From the NCBI GenBank assembly GCA_002783405.1, contig PFGG01000065.1:186001-250000 (forward strand): DNA of 64,000 nt, given 5' to 3'. Made by a program: the position numbers and the translations under genes. The notes beneath the pieces were generated by a model. The model worked only from the letters and a program-made list of their open reading frames with translations, did not search any database and was not told the DNA's origin. This DNA is from a bacterium (Candidatus Blackallbacteria) CG13_big_fil_rev_8_21_14_2_50_49_14. Lineage in GTDB: Bacteria > Cyanobacteriota > Sericytochromatia > UBA7694. Below, in pieces: positions 1 to 9,011 of the stretch (position 1 is its first letter; each line of letters begins with the position of its first letter).

Positions 1-1
1 G

Positions 2-637
2 GATCATATCTCTCCAGACCAGGCGGTCAGTTTCTTCGGGCACGGCTGGGGAGGCATGCTCGCCACAGCCTATGCAGGAAGACACCCTCAACGCACAGCC
101 AGCTTGATTTTGGCCGAACCAGGGTTTCTAAATACCGAAATGGCCCACAAAATCTTGCCTGAACTTTCACGCACTTCTGCAGGTTTTATTTTCAATACCA
201 CGCTTTCCTGGATCAAATCATTGCATATTCAGGAACCCGATCGCGAAGCCGCAGCCGACTTTGTTTACAGCCAGATCCGTGTACAACCCCGTTACCATTG
301 TCCCCAAAAACTTCCCACCGCTGAAAGCTATTGGAGAGGGGGATTCAAAGCCTGGAAAACGATCACCCAATCCACCTTTACAAAACAAGGACAAATCGCG
401 ATTGATTTTATCAAAGACCCGAAAAGCTTTCAAAAACCCGTTCTGTTTCTGATCAGCGAATGCAATACCCTGACTGGAAAAACCTTTCAGAACCATCAAA
501 TGCGCCTGTTTCAACAGGTTAAAAAAGCAGAAATCAAGCACAGCGGCCACGAATTTCTGCTCGACAACCCTCAAGCAACCCTGGCTCAAGTGCGTTCTTT
601 TCTGAATCCTTCTGAGCAAAAACCTGAATTGAAATAA
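2..637 (+). CDS. alpha/beta hydrolase, 5'-truncated by window edge, nucleophile Ser replaced by Gly
   Basis: The reading frame is open from base 2, so the start lies outside the window. The visible part begins just before the nucleophile elbow. The order elbow, helical cap, strand, then a late GHEFLLDNP motif carrying the catalytic His fits the proline iminopeptidase-like alpha/beta hydrolases. In that family the elbow reads GHSWGG; here it reads GHGWGG (codon GGC at about 44-46), so the nucleophilic Ser is missing. The acid-turn region (LISECNTL) also lacks the usual Asp-containing turn. It may be a pseudoenzyme or a recently inactivated gene. The fold is fairly sure; the substrate is unknown. 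Confidence 0.7.
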   Translation, partial: DHISPDQAVSFFGHGWGGMLATAYAGRHPQRTASLILAEPGFLNTEMAHKILPELSRTSAGFIFNTTLSWIKSLHIQEPDREAAADFVYSQIRVQPRYHCPQKLPTAESYWRGGFKAWKTITQSTFTKQGQIAIDFIKDPKSFQKPVLFLISECNTLTGKTFQNHQMRLFQQVKKAEIKHSGHEFLLDNPQATLAQVRSFLNPSEQKPELK

Positions 638-756
638 AAGCTTCACGCTCTTTTTTTGCACTTTCAGCGCTTGTGTGACAATATCTCTTGATTTTTTCAA
701 GGGCAATCAGGTTTAATCAAATCAGAAAAGAGTGTCTGATTTGGGGGAAAAGAAAC

Positions 757-1224
757 GTGAAAGTAGTGGTTTTATCCAGGGATTATATGCCCTTGATGTA
801 TTGCGATATTCGCAGGGCCATTGCCCTGGTTTATACCCATAAAGCTGAAATCGTAAAGGAAAGTGGCGATTTCCTGCGCTCGATTTCTTCTCAGTTTCCC
901 ATTCCCAGGGTGATTCGTCTCTTGGGCAAATTGGTTAAACATATTGTACCCAAAGTCACCTATACCCGCAAAAACGTACATATTCGCGACAATTATACCT
1001 GCCAGTACTGCGGTTCGCGTGAAAAACTTACGCTGGATCATGTCATGCCGGTTTCACGCGGGGGCAAAAGCGCCTGGGAAAATGTGGTAACCGCCTGTTC
1101 CCCCTGCAATGCGCGCAAAGGCAACAAGACACCGGATGAAGCTTCAATGCCCTTGAAAACAACTCCCCGGAAGCCCAGCATTTTAATGCAAATTGATTGG
1201 CATCAGTTTTTTAATGGGGAATGA
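757..1224 (+). CDS. HNH endonuclease domain protein
   Basis: A 155-residue protein. The GTG at 757 is chosen because a GGGGGAAAAG ribosome site lies just upstream and because the product then starts VKVVVLSRDYMPL, the usual beginning of this small HNH family; an ATG at 688 would add 23 unlikely residues. The HNH/zinc core is complete: Cys82-x2-Cys85, Asp94-His95, Asn109, Cys114-x2-Cys117 and a final Asn118 with Lys121. Such proteins are found singly in cyanobacteria and many other bacteria and probably cleave or nick DNA; their role is unclear. No mobile-element context is visible. It converges on fliA with a 4-bp gap. Confidence 0.85.
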   Translation: MKVVVLSRDYMPLMYCDIRRAIALVYTHKAEIVKESGDFLRSISSQFPIPRVIRLLGKLVKHIVPKVTYTRKNVHIRDNYTCQYCGSREKLTLDHVMPVSRGGKSAWENVVTACSPCNARKGNKTPDEASMPLKTTPRKPSILMQIDWHQFFNGE

Positions 1225-1228
1225 TCAC

Positions 1229-2008
1229 TCAGATCAACAATAAATCATGCATCCGTGCTTTTAAGCGGTGGACAGCCTGGGCATGAATTTGACAAATTCG
1301 GGCTTCCGTCAGTTCAAGTACCTGGCCAATTTCTTTCATGGTCAAGCCTTCAAAATAATAAAGTGAAACCAATTTCTGCTCCCGTTCAGGCAAGGAGCGC
1401 AAAGCTTCCTGCAGTGCTTCCTGCATGGCCTGGCGATCGATCTCACGGGTCGGGTCACTGGAAGCACGGGTATCGGGAAGCGATTCTTCCCAATTTTTCA
1501 AATGACTGCCTGCAGAAAGTAAATAATCCAAAGACACGACCAAATAAGAAGTATCATTCAAAATCTGGTGCAACTGCTTGAGTTCAATCCCTAATTCCAG
1601 CGCCAAATCCTCTTCTTGAGCCGGCTTGCCCGTACGGTTTTCAATCCGGTGAATGGCCTTTTCAACTTCTCTGGCCTTGCGCCTGAGTGAACGTGGCATC
1701 CAGTCCATGGCGCGCAGTTCATCGAGAATTGCCCCCCGAATACGGGTCATGGCATAGGTTTCAAAACGGACTTTTCGTTCTGGGTCAAATTTTTCAACGG
1801 ATTGAATCAAGCCCAAAAGACCGTAGCCAATCAAATCGTCACTGTCAAGATGCGTTGGCAATTGCACCAACATGCGAGAAACCGCATAACGCACCAGATA
1901 CAGATAGTGTCGAATTAAACGGTCACGGGCATCTGCCTGGCCTTGCTTCAAATACGCTTCCCAACTGGAAGCGATTTCTTCTGGGGTTAAATTTGACATA
2001 GTGGCCAT
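1229..2008 (-). CDS. fliA: flagellar sigma factor FliA (sigma-28)
   Basis: 259 residues, the normal length for FliA/WhiG-type sigma factors. Region 2 (DLIGYGLLGLIQSVEKFD through FETYAMTRIRGAILDELR), region 3 (MPRSLRRKAREVEKA) and region 4 with its helix-turn-helix (LTMKEIGQVLELTEARICQIHAQA) are all visible. FliA directs RNA polymerase to late flagellar promoters. It is the last gene of the flagellar run, 56 bp after a small membrane protein gene. The start is either the first ATG or another ATG three codons later. No anti-sigma factor FlgM is seen in this window. Confidence 0.93.
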   Translation of the reverse strand: MATMSNLTPEEIASSWEAYLKQGQADARDRLIRHYLYLVRYAVSRMLVQLPTHLDSDDLIGYGLLGLIQSVEKFDPERKVRFETYAMTRIRGAILDELRAMDWMPRSLRRKAREVEKAIHRIENRTGKPAQEEDLALELGIELKQLHQILNDTSYLVVSLDYLLSAGSHLKNWEESLPDTRASSDPTREIDRQAMQEALQEALRSLPEREQKLVSLYYFEGLTMKEIGQVLELTEARICQIHAQAVHRLKARMHDLLLI

Positions 2009-2064
2009 TATAGCCTGATCAGCGCCTGTAACTGCAAGTCTCTGTCACTGAAAACAAAAACTGC

Positions 2065-2484
2065 TTATTTCTGAACGAGGAGAGGAAGGGGGTCTTTCTC
2101 TTGGCGCAGATCAGAGGGTAAAACAGAACTGGAAAGATCGGGCAATTTTAAGCTTTCAGAAACAAGTCTTCCACTCACAGGCTTGGCTTCAGTGGACACC
2201 AGAGGCTCAATTCCAGCCACTTTTGTTGCTTGAGAAATCTGGGGTTTAAACAAAGGCCCGCGTAAATCCTGACTTTCTTCGAGCAGGGCCCATACCCAGA
2301 CAAGGCACTGGCCCAGCATTAAGAAGACAAGCATCGCCAAAAGGCATCGGACCATCACAAGCAAAGGGGAAATTTGAGCATTTACCGCGCTAAGCGCCGT
2401 TAAAACAACAGCTGAAACCGCAAATTTCAGGGGAAATTTATCCAATAAAGGGAACCCCAAAGTATTTCTTTCTTCAGGATTCAT
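2065..2484 (-). CDS. small membrane protein of the flagellar operon, unknown function
   Basis: 139 residues starting at the ATG that follows a GGGGGAG ribosome site inside the end of fliO, giving an 11-bp overlap; a longer frame opening 18 codons upstream is less likely. The protein begins MNPEERNTLGFP and has two hydrophobic segments, at about residues 18-35 and 43-67. A polar, Pro/Ser-rich tail follows. I do not recognise a family. Its tight coupling to fliO and position before fliA suggest a role in the flagellar membrane/export region, which is inference from context only. Confidence 0.7.
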   Translation of the reverse strand: MNPEERNTLGFPLLDKFPLKFAVSAVVLTALSAVNAQISPLLVMVRCLLAMLVFLMLGQCLVWVWALLEESQDLRGPLFKPQISQATKVAGIEPLVSTEAKPVSGRLVSESLKLPDLSSSVLPSDLRQEKDPLPLLVQK

Positions 2485-2797
2485 CAGTTTCTCCCCCCAA
2501 GTCCAGAAGCAATTGGGCTGAGCTTTGGGCTGAAACACTCAGTAGCAATCGCCGATTTTCAACTTCAACCAGATACAAAGAGACCCCCGAAGTCAAAGGA
2601 TGAACGGCTACCGTTCGAATCTCTGAGGGCGGAACACCAGGGAGAGCTTGAGCCCCAAAAGGAAAACGCAGATTGCGTTTTTGCAAAAGAAAGGCTGTAG
2701 CATAGATCAACAAAACCACCAGAGCCAGTTTGAGAATCAACTCCAGCCAACCTGCCGAATTAACCTGCCCACTCAGAACCTGTTCTGAAAGCGGCAA
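2474..2797 (-). CDS. fliO: flagellar biosynthesis protein FliO
   Basis: 107 residues with a single membrane helix at about 19-38 followed by a basic RNLRFPFG stretch and a small cytoplasmic beta domain (IRTVAVHPLTSGVSLYLVEV, RRLLLSV, LLLDLGG). This is the layout of FliO, which helps assemble the FliP ring of the flagellar export gate. The size is typical. It lies between cheY (28-bp gap) and a small membrane-protein gene that overlaps its end. The sequence family is weakly conserved, so the call rests on topology, the LLLSV-type motif and flagellar context. Confidence 0.8.
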   Translation of the reverse strand: MPLSEQVLSGQVNSAGWLELILKLALVVLLIYATAFLLQKRNLRFPFGAQALPGVPPSEIRTVAVHPLTSGVSLYLVEVENRRLLLSVSAQSSAQLLLDLGGETDES

Positions 2798-2825
2798 TCA
2801 AGAACCTCCTGAAACCCGCTTAAGT

Positions 2826-3188
2826 TTAGCGCAGAACCTTTTTAATCGCGTCAATCACGCGATCTTCCTGGAAGGGTTTTACAATAAAGTCACGGGCACC
2901 GGCCTGAATGGCGTCTAAAACCATTGCCTGTTGACCCATGGCACTGCACATAATAATCCGAGCATTGGGATCTATTTTGCGAATTTCACGAACGGCAGTA
3001 ATTCCGTCCATTTCAGGCATCGTGATATCCATCGTGGTGACATCAGGACGAAGCTCCTGATACTTCAGAACGGCTTCGGACCCGTTGGCAGCTTCACCCG
3101 CTACCTCATAGCCATTTTTAACCAGAATATCACGAATCATCATGCGCATAAATGCGGCATCATCTACAACCAGAACTCTTGCTGCCAT
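2826..3188 (-). CDS. cheY: chemotaxis response regulator CheY
   Basis: A stand-alone receiver domain of 120 residues with all signature residues: acidic pair Asp9-Asp10, phospho-acceptor Asp54 (TTMDITMPEMDG), Ser82 and Lys104 (FIVKPF). There is no output domain. It resembles the Thermotoga/Bacillus type of CheY. Phospho-CheY binds the FliM N-terminal peptide and alters motor rotation; the neighbouring FliY carries a CheC-type phosphatase motif that could dephosphorylate it. It lies 180 bp downstream of fliY, a gap that may hold its own promoter. Confidence 0.95.
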   Translation of the reverse strand: MAARVLVVDDAAFMRMMIRDILVKNGYEVAGEAANGSEAVLKYQELRPDVTTMDITMPEMDGITAVREIRKIDPNARIIMCSAMGQQAMVLDAIQAGARDFIVKPFQEDRVIDAIKKVLR

Positions 3189-3368
3189 AATTGTTTCTCG
3201 ATTCCAATCCGGTTAACCCGAATTGATTTACCTTTCTCTTTTAGGATGCCTTAGCCATGAAGTCTGCTCTGTTAAAGTGCTTAGAATCAACAGATATTTC
3301 AGCAATTCGCAGGCTCCTGTTCTAACCCATATTTTATCAGAGAGCAGAGCCTCTCGCAATCTTTCGGT

Positions 3369-4517
3369 TTAATCACCACGGAGATGGTTCAGTCGATCAG
3401 CCGGTCCCAGGATTTCAGAAATCCTGACACCAAAATTTTCATTGATCACCACCACCTCCCCTTTGGCCATTAATTTGCCATTGACCAAAAGGTCAACAGG
3501 TTCTCCCGCCAGTTTGTCCAGTTCAACCACCGAACCCTTGGTTAAGTCCAAAACATTTTTAATCTTGAGCTTGGTACTGCCCAATTCAACCGTCACACGC
3601 AGGGGAATATCCACAATCCGATCCAAACTGGGGTTGGCAGGCATGGGATGCCCTGGAATCAGCGGACTGAACTCAGCCGGGCGAACAGAAGCAGGGGGCC
3701 CTTGATAAGCGGCCTGGGGAGGGGGGTAATAGGCCATCTGCTGGGGCGATTGTGGCTGCGCATACACAGGCTCCTGGTAATAAGCTGGAGCGGCCTGTTG
3801 CGCCTGAGAAGGCATCTGAGGAGAAGGGGCAGACGGCGGTGCGGCAGAAGCTGCGGTCGGCCCCGCCGACAAAAGTGCTTTCAATTTTTTTGCTTTGGGC
3901 TCCGGACGCAATTCATAGAGTTCACTGTCCAAGACCCCTTCAATCACAAAATTAAATTTGATCACCATCAAGGGCTGATTGAGGAACTCCAGGGGAACCA
4001 CAGAAGGATCATTGATTTGCACCAAAAGGCTTTCGGGGGCCTTCATTGCCAATTTTTGTTTATATTCCTGTGAAAGTGCAGTGGCAGCAGCTCCCATCAA
4101 CTGGTTCATGACTTCACCAATTGCGCTGGTCTGCAAATCGCTGATTTCAAGGTCCGGATTTCGCCCATCCTTGCCCATTAAAATATCAAAAATCACAGCC
4201 ACGTCATAATCTTTGATCAAAAGCAGCGAAGGAATTTCTTCCCCCAAAAGATAACCTGTGCGGATCATGACCTGATTCACAGGCAATTCATGCTGCAACT
4301 CATCAAATGTCTGTATGAGAATCTCAGGATGCGTGACATTCACGGTTTTGCCCAAGGCCTGAGAAACAGCTGAAGAACCGGCATCCATCGCCACAGTGGC
4401 AAAATTCAGAAAGAAATCACTGTCTGAACTGGCCAGCGCTGAGCTTCCTGATGCAGGACTGTCAAATGTTCCTGTTCCTTCGAGTAAGGCGTTGATTTGT
4501 TCCTGAGATAGACCCAC
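3369..4517 (-). CDS. fliY: flagellar motor switch protein FliY (CheC-like domain plus FliN/SpoA domain)
   Basis: 382 residues. The N terminus carries a CheY-binding-like peptide ([12 protein letters not shown]). Residues ~35-205 form a CheC-like domain, ~215-290 are a Pro/Gln-rich linker, and ~298-372 are the SpoA (FliN) domain. The CheC phosphatase signature S-x3-E-x2-N-x22-P is exact at Ser131, Glu135, Asn138 and Pro161. The equivalent first site near residues 40-50 ([13 protein letters not shown]) lacks the Glu/Asn pair. The protein should sit in the C ring with FliM and may dephosphorylate CheY-P at one site. The gap to fliM is only 4 bp. Pro-rich linkers of this kind are typical of FliY. 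Confidence 0.93.
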   Translation of the reverse strand: MGLSQEQINALLEGTGTFDSPASGSSALASSDSDFFLNFATVAMDAGSSAVSQALGKTVNVTHPEILIQTFDELQHELPVNQVMIRTGYLLGEEIPSLLLIKDYDVAVIFDILMGKDGRNPDLEISDLQTSAIGEVMNQLMGAAATALSQEYKQKLAMKAPESLLVQINDPSVVPLEFLNQPLMVIKFNFVIEGVLDSELYELRPEPKAKKLKALLSAGPTAASAAPPSAPSPQMPSQAQQAAPAYYQEPVYAQPQSPQQMAYYPPPQAAYQGPPASVRPAEFSPLIPGHPMPANPSLDRIVDIPLRVTVELGSTKLKIKNVLDLTKGSVVELDKLAGEPVDLLVNGKLMAKGEVVVINENFGVRISEILGPADRLNHLRGD

Positions 4518-4521
4518 TTTT

Positions 4522-5517
4522 TTATCCTTCGTCTACAATTGCTGTAATTTGGGCTGCCATTTGACGCCCCAAGGTGCCAGGCCGCGCATGAAACTTACAG
4601 GTTTGTTCAACCGTAAGCGGCAAACTGTCAGCGGGTTGAGAGCCGAGCTGAATGACATCCCCCACTTGAAGTCCGATTAAATCCCGAACGGTAATATCAG
4701 TATACCCCAGCAAAAGCGCAACTTTTACCTCGACCTGCTCCATGGTGCGCTTGACCTCTTCGCTAAGCGGTTGAAGCTCTTCTTTGCGCAGTTGCCCACT
4801 CATAAAAAACTGGCGGTGCATATTTGCCAAAACAGGTTCAATCGTAGGGTAGGGCAGACAGATACGCATCGAGCCTGTACTTTCTCCCAATTTCATTTCA
4901 TAGGAGATCACCAAAACACTGTCTGAAGAAGCACAGATTTGCACAAAACGGGGATTGGTTTCAAGCGCCTGAATCACGGGCTCCAGATTGGGAAGAATAT
5001 GTTTCCAGGCCTCTTTAAAAGAGACCATGCCCTTATTAAAGACATTCGACATCAGGGTCTGTTCAATATCCGTCAATTCACGTGGACGCGCCCCCGCCCG
5101 GCCGGGCCCCCCCAATAAGCGCTCAATAATGGAGATCGCTGTTCCTGGGGTAAATTCAAACAGAATCGTACCTTCCAGGGGCAAAAGCCGGTAGATCATG
5201 ACCACGGTGGGATTGGTAATCGAACGCATAAACTCATCATAGGTCAACTGGTCAACTGAAGCGACTTCCATCTGAACAGGAAGGCGCATTTGCGTGGTCA
5301 GCTGGGTTCCCAATAAACGTCCAAAAATTTCATGCACAGCCAAGAGGGTTTGGCTGTGCTCACGTGAAAATTTAGACGGATGGCGGAAATCATACAGGCG
5401 AACATCGCTGGTTTGCCCTTTTTCCTGCATGTTCTGAACCGTGGTCGAGCCACTGTCAATTGCAGACAAAAGAGAATCGATCTGATTCTGGGAGAGAACC
5501 TCACTGCCCTTGGCCAC
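4522..5517 (-). CDS. fliM: flagellar motor switch protein FliM
   Basis: 331 residues, normal for FliM. The N-terminal [13 protein letters not shown] is the CheY-P docking peptide. The middle domain contains [46 protein letters not shown] and LTDIEQTLM. The C terminus ([18 protein letters not shown]) is the SpoA domain that pairs with FliN/FliY. FliM forms the C ring and sets the rotational direction. It is in one operon with flgJ (6-bp gap) and fliY. Confidence 0.96.
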   Translation of the reverse strand: MAKGSEVLSQNQIDSLLSAIDSGSTTVQNMQEKGQTSDVRLYDFRHPSKFSREHSQTLLAVHEIFGRLLGTQLTTQMRLPVQMEVASVDQLTYDEFMRSITNPTVVMIYRLLPLEGTILFEFTPGTAISIIERLLGGPGRAGARPRELTDIEQTLMSNVFNKGMVSFKEAWKHILPNLEPVIQALETNPRFVQICASSDSVLVISYEMKLGESTGSMRICLPYPTIEPVLANMHRQFFMSGQLRKEELQPLSEEVKRTMEQVEVKVALLLGYTDITVRDLIGLQVGDVIQLGSQPADSLPLTVEQTCKFHARPGTLGRQMAAQITAIVDEG

Positions 5518-5523
5518 GTTTGC

Positions 5524-5874
5524 TTAGGCCTCCGCTAGAGAAGCAGGAGCAGGTTTCTGCCCAGAACTGTGAAGCAACTGGCGCAAGAGGGCTTGCGACA
5601 AACCTGTGCCCCGGCCCTGCGAAAGCGAGTAGCCCAATTGCTCATCGCTCATGCTTTCATACATACGCTGAGGCCCCGCTGAGCCCCCGGCCAAAAGCCC
5701 CCCTTCAGGAATGGTTTTGCGCATTTCCTGCAAAACTTGCGTCATAAAAAGCGCTTCAAACTCGTGTACAGCTTTTTTCAGACGCGCCTGCTCAGGAGAC
5801 GCTGCTTGAACAGCAGCACCTGAAGCGACTTTGGTATATTCAGAAGATGGGTTCAATTGAGATATCTGATGCAT
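5524..5874 (-). CDS. flgJ: rod-binding protein, FlgJ N-terminal type
   Basis: 116 residues matching only the rod-capping half of FlgJ: LKKAVHEFEALFMTQVLQEMRKTIPEGGLLAGG, then MYESMSDEQLGYSLSQGRGTGLSQALLRQL. The muramidase domain found in enterobacterial FlgJ is absent, as in many other phyla. It should act as a periplasmic scaffold for rod assembly. It lies 85 bp after flgG and 6 bp before fliM. The genes flgA, flgH and flgI, often found beside flgJ, are not here. Confidence 0.88.
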   Translation of the reverse strand: MHQISQLNPSSEYTKVASGAAVQAASPEQARLKKAVHEFEALFMTQVLQEMRKTIPEGGLLAGGSAGPQRMYESMSDEQLGYSLSQGRGTGLSQALLRQLLHSSGQKPAPASLAEA

Positions 5875-5959
5875 GGGATCGATAGAAACCTCTCAGTATA
5901 TCTTCATTGTAAACTACACCCAGCGAAAGGGCGAATTTTTTACAAAACGAAAAACAGGG

Positions 5960-6745
5960 CTAACGCTTGGCGTTATTTGCAATCTGAAGCATTTCATCGG
6001 AGGTCTGAATCGCCTTGGAATTGGCTTCATAGGCACGCATGGAAACAATCATGCGAATCATTTCATCGGCCACCCGTACATTCGACATTTCAAGCATGCC
6101 CTGGGCCAATGCACCAAAGCCAGGACTGGTTCCTGCTGTCCCTGTAATTTCCGTACCCGAAGCCTGGGTTGCACGGAAATAGTTCTTGCCCAAACTTTCA
6201 AGCCCCACAGGATTCACAAAACGTACCAATTGAATTTGACCAGAATTCGAAGTCACACCATTCACGGTTTGAGAGACAGTGCCATCAGACCCAATCGTCA
6301 CATTGGTCGCATTCTGATCAATCGTAATATTGGGATCGACATAGTAACCGTCATGGGTCACCAAGGCACCGTTGGCATCTGTTTTGAAAGAGCCATCACG
6401 GGTATAGGCAAAGGTTCCATTGGGCATGACCACCCGAAAAAAACCATCACCCTGAATCGCCAGGTCGTAGGGGTTTTCGGTATGTTGAAAATCCCCTTGG
6501 CTGAAAAAACGAGGCGTCCCAATCGCAGTTACCCCCATACCAATCTGGGTGCCTTGAGGAGAGAGAATATTATTGGCAACCTGCGAACCAGGCTGGCGCA
6601 GCATTTGATAATGCAAATCCTGAAACTCTGTACGAAAACTTTTAAAACCCGTAGTATTTACGTTCGCCAGGTTATTCGAGGTCACATCGAGATTCAGTTG
6701 CTGGGCTTTCATGCCTGAAGCCGCAGTATAAAGAGCACGCATCAT
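5960..6745 (-). CDS. flgG: flagellar distal rod protein FlgG
   Basis: 261 residues, standard for FlgG. It starts MMRALYTAASGMKAQQLNLDVTSNNLANVNTTGFK (the Flg_bb_rod signature) and includes FRTEFQDLHYQ, the DGFFRV and YTRDGSF blocks. It ends with the conserved EMIRMIVSMRAYEANSKAIQTSDEML coiled-coil tail. FlgG polymerises into the distal rod. The preceding gene encodes a paralogous rod protein 33 bp upstream. Confidence 0.97.
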   Translation of the reverse strand: MMRALYTAASGMKAQQLNLDVTSNNLANVNTTGFKSFRTEFQDLHYQMLRQPGSQVANNILSPQGTQIGMGVTAIGTPRFFSQGDFQHTENPYDLAIQGDGFFRVVMPNGTFAYTRDGSFKTDANGALVTHDGYYVDPNITIDQNATNVTIGSDGTVSQTVNGVTSNSGQIQLVRFVNPVGLESLGKNYFRATQASGTEITGTAGTSPGFGALAQGMLEMSNVRVADEMIRMIVSMRAYEANSKAIQTSDEMLQIANNAKR

Positions 6746-6777
6746 AGGGGGTATTTCTCTCCTTCAATCCTTCAAAA

Positions 6778-7578
6778 TCAGGCCGGACGGCCCAGGTCAT
6801 TGATCAAACGGCCAGTCATTTCATCTTCAGTCTGCAGAGCCTTCTGGCTCATCTGGTAAGAACGCAAAGCCGTAATCATCTGCACCATTTCACGGGCGGT
6901 TTCAACATTCGCACGTTCCAACTTGCCCTGTAGAACCCGCCCTTCGGGCGGCAATTGAGGCGCATTGCTGGGAGCAGCAAAAAAACTACTGCCCCGCCGA
7001 ATCAAAGACCAGGGCTCTACAAAATCAACGCGTTGCAGGCTGTCAAGATACTGATCACCGGCATAAATTTCACCTTTTTCAGAAATATTGACTTTTTCTT
7101 CAGGCAATTGAATCGGCCCTTGATCACCCAAAACGCGAAAACCTTCGGCGGTCACCAGTTCACCCTGTTCATTGCGCGTAAAAGCGCCATTGCGGGTATA
7201 CATCACCCCATTGGGGGTTTCTACAGCAAAAAAACCTGTGCCTTGCAAAGCCAAATCCAGGGAATTGCCAGTATCTTCAAGCGCGCCATCTTCAAACCCT
7301 ACAAAAGCACCCGAAACCACTGTACCAGTACCCAACTCGCCCAAGGTGGCGTTTCTGGCCTGACGGTATTCTATGCTTTCCTGGCCAGAGCGGGAGTCGA
7401 GATAAGGCTGAACATTTTTCAGGCGTTCAATAAAACCCGTACGAAAATCATGGTGAAGTGTCTGCTGCCGTTTATACCCTGTCGTATTCACATTGGCCAG
7501 ATTATTGGCCACAGTATCCATGCGCACCATATCCATCATCATGGCAGAGGCTGCAGTATATAAACCCCGTGAAGACAC
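6778..7578 (-). CDS. flgF: flagellar basal-body rod protein, FlgF/FlhO type
   Basis: 266 residues, a paralogue of the adjacent FlgG. It has the N-terminal rod signature (GLYTAASAMMMDMVRMDTVANNLANVNTTGYK), a GTGFFAVETPNGVMYTRNGAF block and a C-terminal REMVQMITALRSYQMSQKALQTEDEM helix. Position before flgG and the slightly divergent sequence favour the proximal-rod FlgF role (FlhO in Bacillus). It appears to be the first gene of this flagellar run. Confidence 0.88.
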   Translation of the reverse strand: MSSRGLYTAASAMMMDMVRMDTVANNLANVNTTGYKRQQTLHHDFRTGFIERLKNVQPYLDSRSGQESIEYRQARNATLGELGTGTVVSGAFVGFEDGALEDTGNSLDLALQGTGFFAVETPNGVMYTRNGAFTRNEQGELVTAEGFRVLGDQGPIQLPEEKVNISEKGEIYAGDQYLDSLQRVDFVEPWSLIRRGSSFFAAPSNAPQLPPEGRVLQGKLERANVETAREMVQMITALRSYQMSQKALQTEDEMTGRLINDLGRPA

Positions 7579-7652
7579 CTGCTGATTTCCTTTCTGGCAT
7601 TCTTATCCTAAGCTATCGGCCAGAGATCAGCACGACTTAAATTCTGAAAAAT

Positions 7653-8639
7653 TTAATCGGTGTAAAAACCATAGGTATTTTCAACAATATAGATCGGGCG
7701 GCCTTTGACTTCCTTATAAATGCGCCCGACATACTCCCCGATAATGCCCAGGCTGGTCAATTGAATGCCCCCCAGGAACAGGATCGCCACCATGGTCGAA
7801 GCATAACCCGGCACAGCATTGCCATGCAAAAGGGTTTGAAATACCAATAAAGAAGCATAGAGAAAACTCAGCAAAGAAATACCGGCACCGAGATAGGTCC
7901 AAACTTGCAGCGGCAAAGTGGTAAAAGCAAAAATACCATCGAGGGCAAAACGCCAAAGTTTCCAGTAGTTCCAGCTGGTTTGGCCAGCAAAACGCGCGGG
8001 GCGCTCAAAATAAATCGTCGTCGTGGGAAAACCCAACCAGGCAAAGATCCCCTTCATAAAACGGGTTTTTTCTGGCAACTGCTTGAGCGTATCGACCACC
8101 TGCCGATCCATCAGGCGAAAATCCCCTGTATTTTTGGGGATATGCACTTCGCTCATGGCACTGATCAGGCGATAAAACATCAAAGCAGAATGGCGTTTGA
8201 ACCAGGTATCTTCTTTGCGCTCAGTGCGGGTCGCGAGCACCACCTTATAGCCTTCCCGCCATTTTTCAATCATGGCCAGAATCATTTCAGGCGGGTCCTG
8301 CAAATCCGCATCAATCGGAATCACGGCCTTCCCACGCGAAAGATCAATGCCTGCGGTGGTGCCTGCTTCTTTGCCAAAATTACGTGAAAAATTAATCACT
8401 TTGATGCGCGGATCACGCTTGTGATAGGCGATCAATTTTTCGAGCGTATCATCGCGGCTGCCATCATTCACGCAGACAATCTCCCATTCTGGCCCCACCT
8501 GTTCCAGAATCGGAATCACCGTGTCAAAGAATTTATCCAGCCCCTCACTTTCGTTGTACATCGGTGCAACCAGAGAGACCTCAGGAATCGTATTGGTTTC
8601 ATCCTGACTCAGAACAGAATTCTCGACAGCGGTATTCAT
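7653..8639 (-). CDS. family 2 glycosyltransferase, membrane-bound (polyprenyl-phosphate sugar transferase type)
   Basis: 328 residues. The GT-A core has VSLVAPMYNESEGL, VCVNDGSRDDTLE and PIDADLQDPPE (DxD-type metal site). Two membrane helices follow at about residues 232-258 and 268-292. The ending GEYVGRIYKEVKGRPIYIV is typical of the DPM1/GtrB-like family. Such enzymes move glucose or another sugar from a nucleotide donor to polyprenyl phosphate for envelope glycans. It stands alone, divergent from the met operon. Confidence 0.87.
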   Translation of the reverse strand: MNTAVENSVLSQDETNTIPEVSLVAPMYNESEGLDKFFDTVIPILEQVGPEWEIVCVNDGSRDDTLEKLIAYHKRDPRIKVINFSRNFGKEAGTTAGIDLSRGKAVIPIDADLQDPPEMILAMIEKWREGYKVVLATRTERKEDTWFKRHSALMFYRLISAMSEVHIPKNTGDFRLMDRQVVDTLKQLPEKTRFMKGIFAWLGFPTTTIYFERPARFAGQTSWNYWKLWRFALDGIFAFTTLPLQVWTYLGAGISLLSFLYASLLVFQTLLHGNAVPGYASTMVAILFLGGIQLTSLGIIGEYVGRIYKEVKGRPIYIVENTYGFYTD

Positions 8640-8802
8640 AATAACCTCAATGCGTGCTGAAATGCTGGTCTCAGTATAAGCTACCTACCCAAAGGCGACA
8701 AATAGCTTGGAAAAAATTAGACCTTGACCCATGGCATTTCGCGCCAATGAATTCAATGTATTAATCTGCACATTTCAATCTCCATTTTTTTAATTCAGGG
8801 GA

Positions 8803-8831
8803 TTGACCTCAGCACGCCCATCGATTACAAT
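8803..8831 (+). promoter_or_regulatory. promoter of the SAM riboswitch-metX-metB operon
   Basis: TTGACC (8803-8808), a 17-bp spacer and TACAAT (8826-8831) make a good vegetative promoter. Transcription would begin near 8838, a few bases before the riboswitch. Seen by eye only. Confidence 0.6.
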
Positions 8832-8840
8832 CAGGGTTAA

Positions 8841-8955
8841 TCTCATTTAGACCGGCTGAGGGACTGGCCCTTTGACGCCGGGGCAACCTTTGGAGCTAAC
8901 CCCTCTGAAAAGGTGCCAACTCCTGCGGATACCTTCGGGTATCTGAAAAATGAGT
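8841..8955 (+). ncRNA. SAM-I (S-box) riboswitch
   Basis: The region shows the S-box core: GAGGGACTGGCCC, then TGACGCCGGGGCAACC, then AAGGTGCCAACTCCTGCGG. A following stem, GATACC-TTCG-GGTATC, carries a UUCG tetraloop. The closing helix P1 pairs CTCATTT (8842-8848) with AAATGAG (8948-8954). It lies between a good promoter and metX-metB, as expected for a sensor of S-adenosylmethionine controlling methionine synthesis. Confidence 0.93.
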
Positions 8956-9011
8956 GATCAGTCAGCCGTTCGGATGGAACTGGTCATTTACCTGCTGGGT
9001 CTGCAGGGTTT

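Noticed and set aside
5873..6718. 281-codon plus-strand frame opposite flgG
   Set aside because: flgG is certain on the minus strand; the frame is a shadow.
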